64,000 nt of DNA from Actinostola sp. cb2023 (taxonomy: Eukaryota > Cnidaria > Anthozoa > Actiniaria > Actinostolidae). The stretch is taken from NCBI GenBank assembly GCA_033675265.1, contig JAUJYZ010000309.1, positions 62,001 to 126,000 of the forward strand, read 5' to 3'. Position numbers and translations under genes: made by a program. Below are positions 53,175 through 63,966 of this stretch, piece after piece. The notes under the pieces were generated by a model. It was not told the DNA's origin, ran no database searches, and was given only the letters and a program-made list of their open reading frames with translations. Each line of letters opens with the position of its first letter. The first letter of the stretch is position 1.

Positions 53175-54969
53175 AATTCTTCAACTCAAAAAATTCGAAT
53201 TTAATTTTATTTCTCCATATCATTCCTTTCGATGACCTATTTTAGGGAAAAATACTAAAACGTTCCAGCGAATTTTATTTTAGGAAAAATTTCCAGTTTT
53301 TAAAAACCCGTCTATCTACTTAATTTTTTTGGCTAAATTATAAGCCAAATTTGAACAGTCGGTGTGTGTGCACCTCTAGAACTACAACAATGACATTAAG
53401 AACACTTAATAAACGTTTCTTGGTCTTTTCTACTGTGTAATTTATTTTTCTGTAACTTCTGTAGTTATTTTTCAAATTTGGTTTTAAAAAGGTATACTGA
53501 GCGCCATGAACGGAACGTTGAAATATAGGCAATGTTTGAGGTACGAAAAAGGAATCTGGTACATAAATTTTTGATGAAAACGCCATGCCCTAGGAAAGCT
53601 TCACGTTTGCTCTATCAGTTTAGAAGGTTTCAAGCATGGGAATTCAATGTAGCATTTTTGAGAAATAAAACTATTATGCTTGGGACTGCCAAAATTAGCA
53701 TACTTTTCGTCCTGTGGCGGACATTTTTGTCATCCAAACACAAAACCTAACGCCAAAACACGGCTATCTTGCATTTTTAGTTGATTGCTGCTGATGGAAA
53801 ACAATGTTCGAGTCAATAGGAATGATTTTCAACAATGTTTGTGTTTCGATGGTCGTAAATAACTCTCTCGCAAAAGTTAAAATTAGCATAGATGGTCGAT
53901 CAGATAACAGCAAAATACGAATTTTGTTTAAACAACGTATATACGAAATTCCACCCATTCAAGCAAGTATGAATTCTGTTTAGTATTATATTTTATGATT
54001 AAAACTATTATTTCATGCCGCAAAAAAAATATTCGAAGGGCAGTAGCGTGACTTGCAGCAGCTACATTGCGTTACATAATTGGCTTGTCAACAAAGTGGA
54101 GCATCGTGTCAAAATATCCGAACTCTTCATGATAAAGCGCCAGTTTGAACTAGAAATCAGTGCAATTGTTTGTAAATCTTATTTGGAGCAAACTCTAAGC
54201 ATTTTAGAGTGAAGAACCACAATTTTCGGAAACGGTGTTTATATTTGATCAATGAATATGCTAATTGTCACTATTTTAGGAGCTTATGTGGCTGAAATAG
54301 CTCAAATATGGTTGAAAATAACTCTTATTAACTCCAAGATTGTTATCAGTTGGCAGCGAGCAACTAATAGTGGAAGATAGTCGTGTTTTGGAATTAAGTT
54401 TTGTGTTTTAACGACAAAAATGTCCGCCACAGGACGAAAATTATGCTAATTTTGGCAGTCCCAAGCCTAATAGTTTTATTTCTCAAAAATGCTACATTGA
54501 ATTCCCAAGCTGGAAACTTTCTAAACTGAAAGAGCAAACGTGAAGCTTTCCTGGGACATGGCGTTTTCTTCAAAAATTGATGTACCAGATTCCTTTTTCG
54601 TATCTCAAACATTGCCTATATTTCAACGTTCCGTTCATGGCGCTCAGTATACCTTTTTAAAACCAAATTTGAAAAACAACTACAGAAGTTACAGAAAAAT
54701 AAATTATGCAGTAGAAAAGACCATGAAACGTTTATTCAGTATACTGAATGTCATTGTTGTAGAGCTAGAGGCGAACACACACCGACTGTTCAAATTTGGC
54801 TTATTATTTAGCCGAAAATGTTCGGTCGACAGACGGGTTTTTAAAAACTGGAAATTTCTCCTAAAATAAAAATCGCTGGAACTTTTTAGTATTTTTCCCT
54901 AGAATAGGTCATCGAAAGGAATGATATGGTGAAAGAAAATTAAATTCGAATTTTTTGAGTTGAAGAATT
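53175..54969. mobile_element. 1.8-kb foldback transposon with 596-bp arms
   Basis: Arms 53175-53770 and 54374-54969 are equal in length and closely complementary. The outer ends are AATTCTTCAACTCAAAAAAT and its complement. The 603-bp centre is unique. ORFs occur on both strands in both arms (for example LPIFQRSVHGAQYTFLKPNL) but are mirror images of one sequence, with no transposase motif. It is probably a long-TIR non-autonomous DNA transposon. Confidence 0.88.
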
Positions 54970-55479
54970 AGTCTCGATCCTTACTGGCATCCACTCTTAA
55001 ACAGCTATAAGACCCCTATAACTCGCTTAGTTTTAATCGTAGCGACACCAAATTTTCCCAAAAGTTAAATAAACTCACAAAGAACAAATACAATCATTTT
55101 AAAAACAAAGCTTTCATTCTGTCTTTCTAAACGGTCAGATGAAAGGTTCTGTAAGTGTTATTCAACTTTTAGGCCGATGTTTACGTAGCCTGCGAATACA
55201 GCCGCTTTTTTTGGCGCTCGATCGCCACAGGGGTTCGCCAAAAATAGATTTAGTAGTCTCAAAATCAATGGTTGGGCTGCCTGTGAATGAGATAGATATA
55301 TAGCAGTAGCCACATGTACCCCTATGGGTACCGATTTTTTTATTTGGTGCCTATAAAATAATACCAAAACCACATTCTCTATATACTTTATACCCATAAT
55401 ATTTTTGATCACATTTAGGGAACCAAATAAATTAACGAGTTGGTGATGATTTAGACGAAAAATAGTAAGTTCGTACAGC

Positions 55480-55600
55480 AAAATCACGTCTGAACATTTT
55501 CGTGACCGTAACATGAAGTAGTAACCCACGTGAGCACTGGTGTCGAATCGGTGAATTAAGATGGAAATTCGTGGTCGCTTAGTGAAACAGATAGAACATT
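55480..55600 (+). mobile_element. SINE relative of 52150-52330, truncated
   Basis: CACGTGAGCACTGGTGTCGA and ATCGGTGAATT, then TGGTCGCTTAGTG (box A-like). Box B is missing. It lies in opposite orientation on the other side of the foldback element. Confidence 0.5.
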
Positions 55601-55638
55601 AATTGAACTATTTTTCTCTTTCTCCTTTCTTTCTAGCG

Positions 55639-56066
55639 TTAAAGTGCTTATGAAGCTTATTTTTTTCTTTTGAAAATCGATTACATATGAAGTGAATAGT
55701 GGGATGTTTCAGTATTTTGTGATTTGAGCTTCGTATTTGCGAGTTATAAAGGTTTGAAATTTGCTGTAACTTATTTATATTTTTTCAAGTAGCATTCTTT
55801 TCTGAAATAGAAAAAAAGTTTAACATCATTTATATAAGTTGTAGAAAACTTTTTTCCAGATTAAAAAATGTCAATGATTTGCAAAGGGGCGCTTTTGTAT
55901 AATAAATGATACCTCCTTTGACGTCACCGAATTAGCATATCACGATTTCAAACCTTTATTACTCGCAAATGCGAAGCTCAAATCACAAAACACTGAAACA
56001 TCCCACTATTCATTTCGTATGTAATCGATTTTCAAAATAAAAATATTAGCTTCATAAGCACCTTAA
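55639..56066. mobile_element. TTAA-flanked palindromic MITE, copy 1
   Basis: TTAA bounds AGTGCTTATGAAGCTTATTT and its complement. The long arms contain ATGAAGTGAATAGTGGGATG. Against copy 2 (61004-61466) the left arm lacks about 36 bp (GTGATATGCTAATTCGGTG region). Confidence 0.88.
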
Positions 56067-56318
56067 CGCTCAGAAGAACTTTATGGGTATCATTAATTTC
56101 TATGTGTTTCACTAGTGGCCTCATTTCCTAGTAATGTTATTTGCCGCGAAACATTCACTCGAGCAGGGCTTCAGCAATGAGCAATCAGCTTTCGGTTTCC
56201 TCAGCGGCACAGAGCGCATGCGCCTTGGTACCCAGTTCACCATTTGTGGCCATAAGAAAAATAAAGCCCATTTTTCAACTCGGCGAGCCACAGGCAACCC
56301 ACCGAGTAATTATGGTTG

Positions 56319-56772
56319 TACAATAAAATCCCGCATATAAGAACCTGTTTTTTTCAAGTTAGCCTAAAAAGGTTCTTCTATAGGTGCTTACTGGGAAATT
56401 AGACTATTTAGGCTCTTAAACAGGTTCTTATTCTCTTAAGGAACAAATTGTGGTAGACTCAGTTGATATTGTCGTTGACAGTGAGTTAATCTCTGGCTGA
56501 AAAGATGGAATTGTGTGTACAGTTACTGTTAACGTTAGAGTGTATCTATACATGTGAAATGACATTGCAGGGGATCTGACTCATTTTCATTGCCTGGTAG
56601 AACTTTTTTTATTTCATCAGATTTTAATTCCTAATATACATGTAAGTAGTAAATTATAAAATAAGAACCTTTGCAAATTTTTGGCTAAAATAGGTTCTTA
56701 TGTAAAGGGTGTCTAAATGGGCAATCTTAGCCTAACAGGTTCTTAAAAACCAGATGCGGGGTTTTACTGTAC
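56319..56772. mobile_element. MITE, TACAATAAAATCCCGCAT ends
   Basis: The left end is TACAATAAAATCCCGCAT and the right end is ATGCGGGGTTTTACTGTA. The inner repeat is TAAGAACCTGTTT / AAACAGGTTCTTA. It lies directly upstream of the repeat-protein gene. Confidence 0.7.
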
Positions 56773-56853
56773 ATCAGACCGCGCTTACTTTATGAGTGTA
56801 TTTGATCGTTTACAGGCGTTCATCTCTGCACTAAACCCACCGCTAGCATCAAG

Positions 56854-58904
56854 ATGAAAAAAACACTGAAGAAAGAACACAACGACAAAGAGGACAAGAA
56901 AGAAAGGAAAGAAAGGGAAAAAAAACAGGAAAAAAAAGAAAAAAGAAAAGAAGAAGGAGAGTAAGAAAAACAAGAAAAGCAACCATTCTGATTCCTCCAC
57001 TAGTTTGGATTCCCAAAAATCCAGCGAAACTGTTGTGTCTAAAACAACCACTGTTACTTCCGGTAGTCCCGGAAGTGAAATCAAGACAACGGTCGTCAAG
57101 GAGACGGTACGAGATAACCACGGTGAACGTTCGACAATGACCAAAATAGAAGAAACTCCAACACACGCGAGAGCCAATGGCGAAACTATAAAAAAGACGA
57201 CCACAACCATCACAAAGTCCGAGCCTGAACCGGTAAAACCTGTTGAAACCAAGACAGTTGTCAAGGAAACGACGCGTGATTCTCCTGGAGGGAAGGAGAC
57301 AGTGGTCGTTACCAAGACAACATCGGAAGTGCAATCCATACCAACACACGCGAGAGCTAATGGCGAAACTATAAAAAAGACGACCACAACCATCACAAAG
57401 TCCGAGCCTGAACCGGTAAAACCTGTTGAAACCAAGACAGTTGTCAAGGAAACGACGCGTGATTCTCCTGGAGGGAAGGAGACAGTGGTCGTTACCAAGA
57501 CAACATCGGAAGTGCAATCCATACCAACACACGCGAGAGCTAATGGCGAAACTATAAAAAAGACGACCACAACCATCACAAAGTCCGAGCCTGAACCGGT
57601 AAAACCTGTTGAAACCAAGACAGTTGTCAAGGAAACGACGCGTGATTCTCCTGGAGGGAAGGAGACAGTGGTCGTTACCAAGACAACATCGGAAGTGCAA
57701 TCCATACCAACAACGCGAGAGTTTCTGGATAAAAACTTTCCGGAAGAGGCAAGATTCGAACGAACCCGGCATGTCCATAACAGGGTCCTTGGTGAAGACG
57801 TTGGGCCTTCTGTCGACAAACCGTCGTCTTTCTCACAGCGAACCGTGATTCGAGAGGTTGGCGATGGCGGACACACAGTGAAGACAGTCACGAAGGTAGT
57901 TACTGATGAGGGAGGAACAAGAAAGACAACCACATCTTCAGGGGGAAACGACGACTGCATCGTATCCACGGACTCAAGTAGAAAAGCTGACTTTCCAGAC
58001 TGGTTGGAGAAAAAGGATGATGATAAGCGGACTCCAAAAGGGCGAGCTACGATCGACGACTCCATCAAAATACCCTCGCCTGCAATGGACAGAAAAGAGC
58101 CACCACGCCTCGAGCCTACTGGACCCAAAGTGACAGAAGAGATTCAACCTAATGAACAAAAGAAGGAAGACATATCCAATTTCCTCGACGGCTTAGCGCG
58201 GACAGCGAACGAAGAACCGAAGCAACACAACGATGCCGCCAAAGCTCGATCACCAAATTCTGACAACCAAGTCATAGAAATAATGAATTCCCTAGAAAGT
58301 GCTCCCAAGACAGAAAATGGAATCGAATTCGAGGAAGATCGGGCAACACAGAGCCACAGAAGCCTAAAGAGGACGAGAGGTCAGTTCGTGAAAAGGAGAA
58401 GGAAAAGGTTATCAGAAATGGAGATGCAGTCGAGGAGGGTACGGAGACCTACAAGGACAAATATGGCAAAGTTGAGAGAAAACCACAACCACAACCAAAC
58501 CAGAAAAAGAACAGAAACCCAAGAAAATCATTGACGCCAACGCCAACATCTTACAACCTGAGAAACCTAAGACAGTTCAAAAGAGACGTGAGCAAACCCA
58601 GCAGGCCGACGACGACATATTTGTTCGTGATGGTGAAGAAATCGACCCTGAAGAAGTTTTTGAGGAAATTATAGTCATTGAGAAAAGAAGAAAAGTACGC
58701 TTCCCAAAGAGCTTCCTCCCCCGTCGACCAGAGCGACCCAGGTCTTGGATAATACCGCTGGATTTGTTGATCGATCGTCCAAGGAGGTGCAGAAGTATGT
58801 ATCACTTGTACGGCTCAGAAATCAAGGAGGAGGTAGATGAGACGTCACGTGATCGTACGGCTGACATGGAAGAACTCAATCGTGTACTGGAAGCAGCAAC
58901 ATAA
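56854..58904 (+). CDS. Thr/Lys-rich protein with 61-aa repeats (three apparent indels)
   Basis: The exon follows an acceptor CGTTTACAG (56806-56814). ATG 56854 starts a very basic head (KKTLKKEHNDKEDKKERKE). The frame then changes in the A8 runs near 56921-56940, continues to about 58350 and changes again beside a GGG and an AAAA run (near 58345 and 58478), reaching TAA at 58904. AATAAA is at 58942. After each change the new frame has consistent composition (PQKPKEDERSVREKEKEKV, then REQTQQADDDIFVRDGEE), so I read one gene of about 680 aa with assembly indels or recent decay. Residues include three 61-aa repeats (183-bp period from 57161; TKTVVKETTRDSPGGKETVV), two of them identical at DNA level. 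The family is not recognised. The charge pattern suggests a cytoskeletal or matrix-associated disordered protein, which is inference. Confidence 0.65.
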
Positions 58905-58949
58905 AGTGCTTCCATGGATGCTGGACATTCAATAACACCTTAATAAAGA

Positions 58950-59650
58950 GACATTAAGATAGAACTCTTTATATTCCTATCATTTCGACATTCTAAGATT
59001 AAACTTTGAATAACGTTTCGATAACATATACTGACACAACACAGATCGATGCTGTAACTCATGGATGACCCTGTGTTCAAGAAGAGAGGAATGGGGAAAG
59101 GGAAAAACACCCGGCACACACCGACGTACGTGGTCAAACAGGTTTTTTTCACGATTTATAATGTCATGTAGTTCTGTTATTCACCGTTAGCTTTTTGTGG
59201 ACAATTGTTTCTTTGCTTCTATCTCGTTGATAGTTTTCGTGAACGCTGAATTTTCAATACAAAGCTTACGCTGGCTTTGGAACTTGACAACACTCGCAGT
59301 AAGAAAAAGCAACAAACAGTTCAACTTCTTTTGTTCTAATTAAAACGACCAACATGTGCTGATGATCCTGCACCTACCCTTAGCACGCACAGGTAGGCAG
59401 TTTCGTGTACATTTTAAAAATACAACAACAACAAAAATCTGAAATTTCGAGAAGGGTGGTTTTTAATTGTGCCGAGGTTTTAAATTCGCAGACATTTGAC
59501 CACGGTGTGTCGTCTCCCTTTCCTTGTTTCTAGTCGACCATTTCCCTTTCTTAACCGACGTCACAGGTGTCTCGAAATCAATTCTGGTTTCCATAGTCGT
59601 TTCTCGTCTTTCCTTGTGGTCATTTTTCTTCCAGAGTCGTTTCTTGTTTA
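58950..59650. other. Intergenic, no gene seen
   Basis: 3' flank of the repeat-protein gene. No ORF with recognisable content. Confidence 0.5.
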
Positions 59651-59654
59651 TTAT

Positions 59655-59852
59655 TAGAGACCTTTATATCCGACTACGAGTATACGAGTTTTTCAAATTG
59701 GCCCAGTGCTCATGCTCAATAACATCGTAGTCGATTTTCGTTGTTTACAATCTAAATCTACGCGACCATGACCACAACTATGATAGTGCAAATCTTCGCG
59801 CGCTCAAAACTCATACTCGATGATCTCGTAGTCGAGTCTAAAGGTCTCTCAT
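59655..59852. mobile_element. MITE, TAGAGACCTTTATATCCGAC ends
   Basis: Left TTAGAGACCTTTATATCCGA, right GTCGAGTCTAAAGGTCTCTC. The inner motif is CTACGAGTATACGAG, partly mirrored. Confidence 0.65.
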
Positions 59853-60011
59853 CGAAATAAACTTGTCGTTACAAGTTGTTTCTGGTCTTGTGGCCTTTTC
59901 TACATTGCCTTACTATTACGAGTTACGTTGTCAAGTTTTTTATGTTTTATGTTTATTTGTTATTTTGTTCCATGGGTTTCGGGTAATCAAAACATCAAGG
60001 AAAACACTTGA

Positions 60012-60415
60012 TTCCAATAATAAAACCTAGGCACTACGATACTAATTAGTTGTCGGTTGTTATGAAATGCAAAGAAACAAAAGAAAACAAAAGAGTGAGT
60101 GTCTAATAGTGTGTATTGGTGTAGTTAGTAATGACCAGGTTTATTGGAATCACTCTAAACGTGGGCACTACTAATTAGCTGTCAGTGTTTATTAGATGCA
60201 AAGGAACAAAAGAAAACAAAAGAGTGAGTGTCTAATAGTGTGTATTGGTGTAGTTAGTAATGCCCAGGTTTATGGAATCACTCTAAACGTGGGCACTACT
60301 AATTAGCTGTCAGTGTTTATTAGATGTAAAGAAACAAAAGAAAACAAAAGAGTGAGTGTCTAATAGTGTGTATTGGTGTAGTTAGTAATGCCCAGGTTTA
60401 TTGGAATCACTGTAC
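60012..60415. repeat. 128-129-bp tandem repeat, three copies
   Basis: The unit contains GAGTGAGTGTCTAATAGTGT, TTGGTGTAGTTAGTAATG and CTAATTAGCTGTCAGTG. The units are nearly identical. Confidence 0.9.
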
Positions 60416-60502
60416 TAATAGACTTGTTTAAAGTGGGGTCTAATTAAACGGGCTTAACATTCTTCTTCGCGCTATCAAAGTGTATCTTGCAAATATTAGT
60501 AA

Positions 60503-60693
60503 CAATAGACCAAATCGGCTAACGCAATGTTGTACCCAATTCAGATATTTTGGGAATACGGTTCTTTGTCTGTTGTATTTCGATTTCAATAGAGCATTGA
60601 TATGGAAATTTTTGGAACAAAAAGCTCTTATTCACAAAGGTTTTGAATTGGGGTAAAGAATGTAAACATTGCGTTAGCCGAATTGGTTTATTG
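60503..60693. mobile_element. 191-bp MITE, CAATAGACCAAATCGGCTAA ends
   Basis: Left CAATAGACCAAATCGGCTAA CGCAATGTT, right complement AACATTGCG...TTATTG. Confidence 0.75.
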
Positions 60694-60712
60694 TACTCTA
60701 CTTAAGAATAGT

Positions 60713-60862
60713 CGTTTTCGTATGAGTGGGAAAGTTACGGTACCGTGTCGTATTGAAAGACTGATTGGATGAGATGCATGTGCACGCTTTTTGATTGGTT
60801 CAGAAAGGAATCCATTTGAGTGTCACGGTACCGTAGGTTTCCCACTCGTACGAAAACTCTCT
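60713..60862. mobile_element. 150-bp MITE with GGTACCGT arms
   Basis: Left GTTTTCGTATGAGTGGGAAA, then ACGGTACCGTG; right CACGGTACCGT, then TTTCCCACTCGTACGAAAAC. A diverged relative is at 6987-7143. Confidence 0.8.
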
Positions 60863-61003
60863 ATAGTTAGAAAAACGATACGAGTACTAGATTGTATTCG
60901 ATCATCATTTCTCACTGCGCCACGCTGCATAAGGCCGAATTGCATTCGATAAATACTGTTTAAAGTTGTTGTAAAGTGTATAAAGCATTAAATAAGCCAA
61001 GCT

Positions 61004-61466
61004 TTAAAGTGCTTATGAAGCTTATTTGTTTATTTTGAAAATCGATTACATATGAAGTGAATAGTGGGATGTTTCAGTATTTTGTGATTTGAGCTTCGCA
61101 TTTGCGAGTTATAAAGGTTTGAAATCGTGATATGCTAATTCGGTGACGTCAAAGGAGGCATTTGCTGTAACTTATATATATTTTTTCAAGTAGCATTCTT
61201 TTCTGAAATAGAAAAAAAGTTTAACATCATTTATATAAGTTGTAGAAAACTTTTTTCCAGATTAAAAAATGTCAATGATTTGCAAAGGGGCGTTTTTGTA
61301 TAATAAATGATGCCTCCTTGACGTCACCGAATTAGCATATCACGATTTCAAACCTTTATAACTCGCCAATGCGAAGCTCAAATCACAAAACACTGAAACA
61401 TCCCACTATTCATTTAATATGTAATCGATTTTCAAAATAAAAAAATAAGCTTCATAAGCACTTTAA
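61004..61466. mobile_element. TTAA-flanked palindromic MITE, copy 2 (complete)
   Basis: Same family as 55639-56066 with both arms full length, including GACGTCA near the arm ends. TTAA at both borders. Confidence 0.9.
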
Positions 61467-61504
61467 GACGTTAATGGAGATCAATAATAAGGTACTAAAC
61501 TTAG

Positions 61505-61585
61505 TGTCCCCAATTAGTTTGTGAAAAGCTAAATACATTGACACTGTAATAAAGTTTTATTATTATTATCATTATATTATTATTA
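61505..61585 (+). repeat. Retroposon tail, second copy
   Basis: GTGTCCCCAATTAGTTTGTG, then CTAAATACATTGACAC, AATAAAGTTTTATT and (ATT)n, matching 14868-14940. Confidence 0.6.
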
Positions 61586-61586
61586 A

Positions 61587-61665
61587 GAAAGCGATAACCC
61601 CACGTTACAACACACTCAACCACTACAGAAAAATCTGAGCCCCAGGTGGGAACCGAACCCACGAC
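61587..61665 (-). mobile_element. Truncated tRNA-SINE, minus strand
   Basis: Reverse complement of the 3' two thirds of the SINE at 61759, from box B (GGTTCGGTTCCCACCTGG) through TTGTAACGTGGGGTTATCGC. The two stand head to head and form an inverted repeat. Confidence 0.75.
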
Positions 61666-61758
61666 ATTTAGACATTTAGTAACTGATGGATTTCAGTATA
61701 TGTCACGTCACTGATGGATTTCAGTGCTATATCACACTCAACCCTCAGATAATCATAG

Positions 61759-61900
61759 AGTGTCCAGTAGCTCAGTGGTAGAGCAACCGTCTAGAAAATC
61801 GGCAGGTCGTGGGTTCGGTTCCCACCTGGGGCTCAGATTTTTCTGTAGTGGTTGAGTGTGTTGTAACGTGGGGTTATCGCTTTCTTATTCATTTGTATGT
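61759..61900 (+). mobile_element. tRNA-derived SINE with intact box A and box B
   Basis: Box A TAGCTCAGTGG (61768-61778) and box B GGTTCGGTTCC (61812-61822) are at tRNA spacing. The D-arm and T-arm are tRNA-like, but the acceptor arms (GTGTCCA and TGGGGCT) do not pair, so this is not a functional tRNA. A non-tRNA body (TTTTTCTGTAGTGGTTGAGT) and an AT tail follow. Confidence 0.75.
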
Positions 61901-61960
61901 ATAATTTACTGTTCTATATATTATTATTATTATTGTAAAATTGTTGACAGTGCGTACATA

Positions 61961-62184
61961 TACAGTCATTCTCAAAAAGGTTGTCCAGATGAAAAGACTA
62001 CAATACTACAATAAAGTCACGTGATTCATTATGTCTTCGCGTGGAATTTCAATTTGAGATGCAAAAGTACATGGCATTCAACTCACAGTTCCGCGCCCAG
62101 AAATTGAAAACATAACGAATCACGTGATTTTATTGTAGTATTGCAGTCATTTCATCTGGACAACCTTTTTGAGAATTGACTGTA
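61961..62184. mobile_element. Tc1-type MITE, TACAGTCATTCTCAAAAAGG ends
   Basis: TA-flanked. Arms share TTGTCCAGATGAAA and CACGTGATTC. Confidence 0.85.
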
Positions 62185-62381
62185 TATAATACTCGGGATT
62201 GGGAATTACCATGGTACGCGCAGTATTACCAGATTCGCTCTCTTACTTATGCTCTCATCGTTGGACCACAGAAAACAGCTACGTTATTGTACTCAAGACA
62301 CATTTACACTGGACAAGAAGCGCGCTCCTCAAACTTCAATTGGTAATTCTTTGGAAATACCTTGAACATTGAACATTTAAA

Positions 62382-62835
62382 GGTGCGGACACACGGTGCA
62401 ACATTGCGTGCAATATTGCTGACAATTTTGTTGCATCGTGTGTTCACCCCTGAAACTGATTGCTCGCAATTGACTAGCGCGCGCTAATACGACGTAATTT
62501 GTTGCTCGCAATGTTGCAGAAGTAGGACTCGATTCTACTTCTGCAACATTGCGTGCAACATGTTGCAGAGGTGGACACACGCTGCAACAATAGTAGTCTC
62601 CCTCGCAGCCGTTATTTGATCGCTCGAAATAATCAATAAAAGACAAGCTATGATTGGTCCAAAGATTTTGGCGCGACTGACTTCTGATTATGAAAGCCAC
62701 ACTGTGATTGGTTAAATCCGGGAAAGGAATGTTGTTCGGGTTTAAGCAGCCGTCAGTGGGCCGAGAGCGTTGCGTGACGGAACTAAAGACGGCTGCGAGG
62801 GAGACTACAACAATAGGTGTTGCGTGCAATGTTGC
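62382..62835. mobile_element. Older MITE (GCAACATTGCGTGCAA arms) hosting a younger one
   Basis: Repeated and inverted GTTGCACGCAATGTTGC motifs at 62397, 62505, 62545 and 62818 form an internal hairpin (GTTGCAGAAGTAG / CTACTTCTGCAAC). The 9-bp-TSD MITE at 62594 sits inside its right half. Confidence 0.65.
62594..62807. mobile_element. 214-bp MITE, TAGTCTCCCTCGCAGCCGT ends, 9-bp target duplication
   Basis: Terminal inverted repeats TAGTCTCCCTCGCAGCCGT. CAACAATAG is exactly repeated on both sides (62585-62593 and 62808-62816). Same family as 81-154. Confidence 0.9.
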
Positions 62836-62865
62836 TTCCAAGGTTTGAAGACCGTGCGCGCGTTG

Positions 62866-63028
62866 AATTTCCAACAAATTTCCAACAAATTTCCAACAAA
62901 TTTCCAAATAATTTCCAACAAATTTCCAAATAATTTCCAACAAATTTCCAAATAATTTCCAACAAATTTCCAAATAATTTCCAACAAATTTCCAAATAAT
63001 TTCCAACAAATTTCCAAATAATTTCCAA
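62866..63028. repeat. 22-bp minisatellite (TTTCCAACAAATTTCCAAATAA)n
   Basis: Alternating 11-bp half-units TTTCCAACAAA and TTTCCAAATAA, about 14 half-units. Confidence 0.95.
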
Positions 63029-63029
63029 G

Positions 63030-63590
63030 GATCGAAAAGCACTCGTGTTTCTCAGTGTTACTCAGGGTTAGGCCGGCTGGTTCAGATGTCGAAACTACTC
63101 ATGTAAGGGAATGAGCCTTGATCCCCGGATGGTTTAGTCCCATTGACATAACTCATGCAGCTCCCAGTCCCCAGAACGCGCATGCTCATGAATATTGTTT
63201 GATCCAGGAGCTCACGTTGTATCCGTTTGAACAAAAAGAAATCCAAGCATTGAATTAATGACTGCATTCTTTATTGAAATATTTGATCATCTGTTGTAAG
63301 CAGGACATATTCCCTTCACCGTATGCCGCCATCCTTCGTCAAATATCTTCACAATATCTAAGAACAGAAGGCATGTATATCAACACGAAACGGGTTCTTC
63401 TTATTCTCAAGAATTGTGAATGGTTTGAGAAGCTAGATCAAACACAAGAAAGAGTTCTTTCTCCAATTTCAAAACACCTTGAAGTCAGATAAAAAACTCG
63501 GTGTTTTGATATTGGAAGATGTCTTTCTCGTGTTCAGCTTATATTTTGTAGACGGCTAACTACATAGCGTAAACTTACTCCCAAGCGTCC
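63030..63590. other. Probable intron of the AKR7-like gene
   Basis: A plus-strand ORF at 63274-63492 has protein-like composition but no domain. I see no exon matching the expected aldo-keto reductase C-terminus on the minus strand here. Confidence 0.4.
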
Positions 63591-63594
63591 AATT

Positions 63595-63775
63595 TTCCTA
63601 CCATCAAGGGTGGTCGCTTACGAGAGGTTCAACTGTATTTGGGGTAAAGCGACCAATGTTCCTATCATCAACGGTGGTCGCTTACGAGAGGTTCAACTGT
63701 ATTTGGGGTAAAGCGACCAATGTTCCTATAATCAACGGTGGTCGCTTACGAGAGGTTCAACTGATTACCCAGACG
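63595..63775. repeat. 64-bp tandem repeat, three copies
   Basis: The unit contains GTGGTCGCTTACGAGAGGTT, CAACTGTATTTGGGGTAAAG and CGACCAATGTTCC. Probably intronic. Confidence 0.92.
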
Positions 63776-63885
63776 AATACCGTTTGCTCTAGCTCCATCA
63801 GTTACTCCGCTGAATGAACACATTATCTGTAGTAATTTCCCCTGGATCAATTGTGAACAAATTATCTGATTTTCTTACATCTTAC

Positions 63886-63966
63886 CGTCATGCAGAGGAC
63901 CCTGCTTGGATGCCTTTAGATTCTCCTCCAAGTGTTCGATTTTAGATGCGCCAAGGATTACTACAT
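63886..63966 (-). CDS. Aldo-keto reductase (AKR7-type) internal exon
   Basis: On the minus strand an 81-bp exon lies between the acceptor TTTTTGTTTAG (just above 63966) and the donor CG|GTAAGA (63885). It reads VVILGASKIEHLEENLKASK then QGPLHD, with the first Asp split by the intron. This matches the pattern D-x-VILG-x-S-x2-E-x-LE-x-NL-x-A-x3-GPL near the C-terminus of AKR7 (aflatoxin-aldehyde / succinic-semialdehyde reductase) enzymes. It is part of the NADPH-binding side of the TIM barrel. The upstream exons lie beyond the window end, and the last exon was not found in the window. Confidence 0.6.

Noticed and set aside
56785..58128. 447-aa and 309-aa minus-strand ORFs opposite the 61-aa repeat gene
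   Set aside because: Shadow frames of the 183-bp coding repeats; the plus strand has the acceptor, ATG, consistent composition and AATAAA.
61759..61835. A functional tRNA gene
   Set aside because: Boxes A and B are good but the acceptor stem does not pair and a SINE body with AT tail follows.
62377..63042. 221-aa minus ORF rich in LEIIWKFVGNY
   Set aside because: Mostly the 22-bp minisatellite followed by frames through two MITEs.
63274..63492. Plus-strand 72-codon ORF as an exon
   Set aside because: Composition is protein-like and an AG precedes it, but there is no ATG, no homology and it lies antisense in a probable intron.
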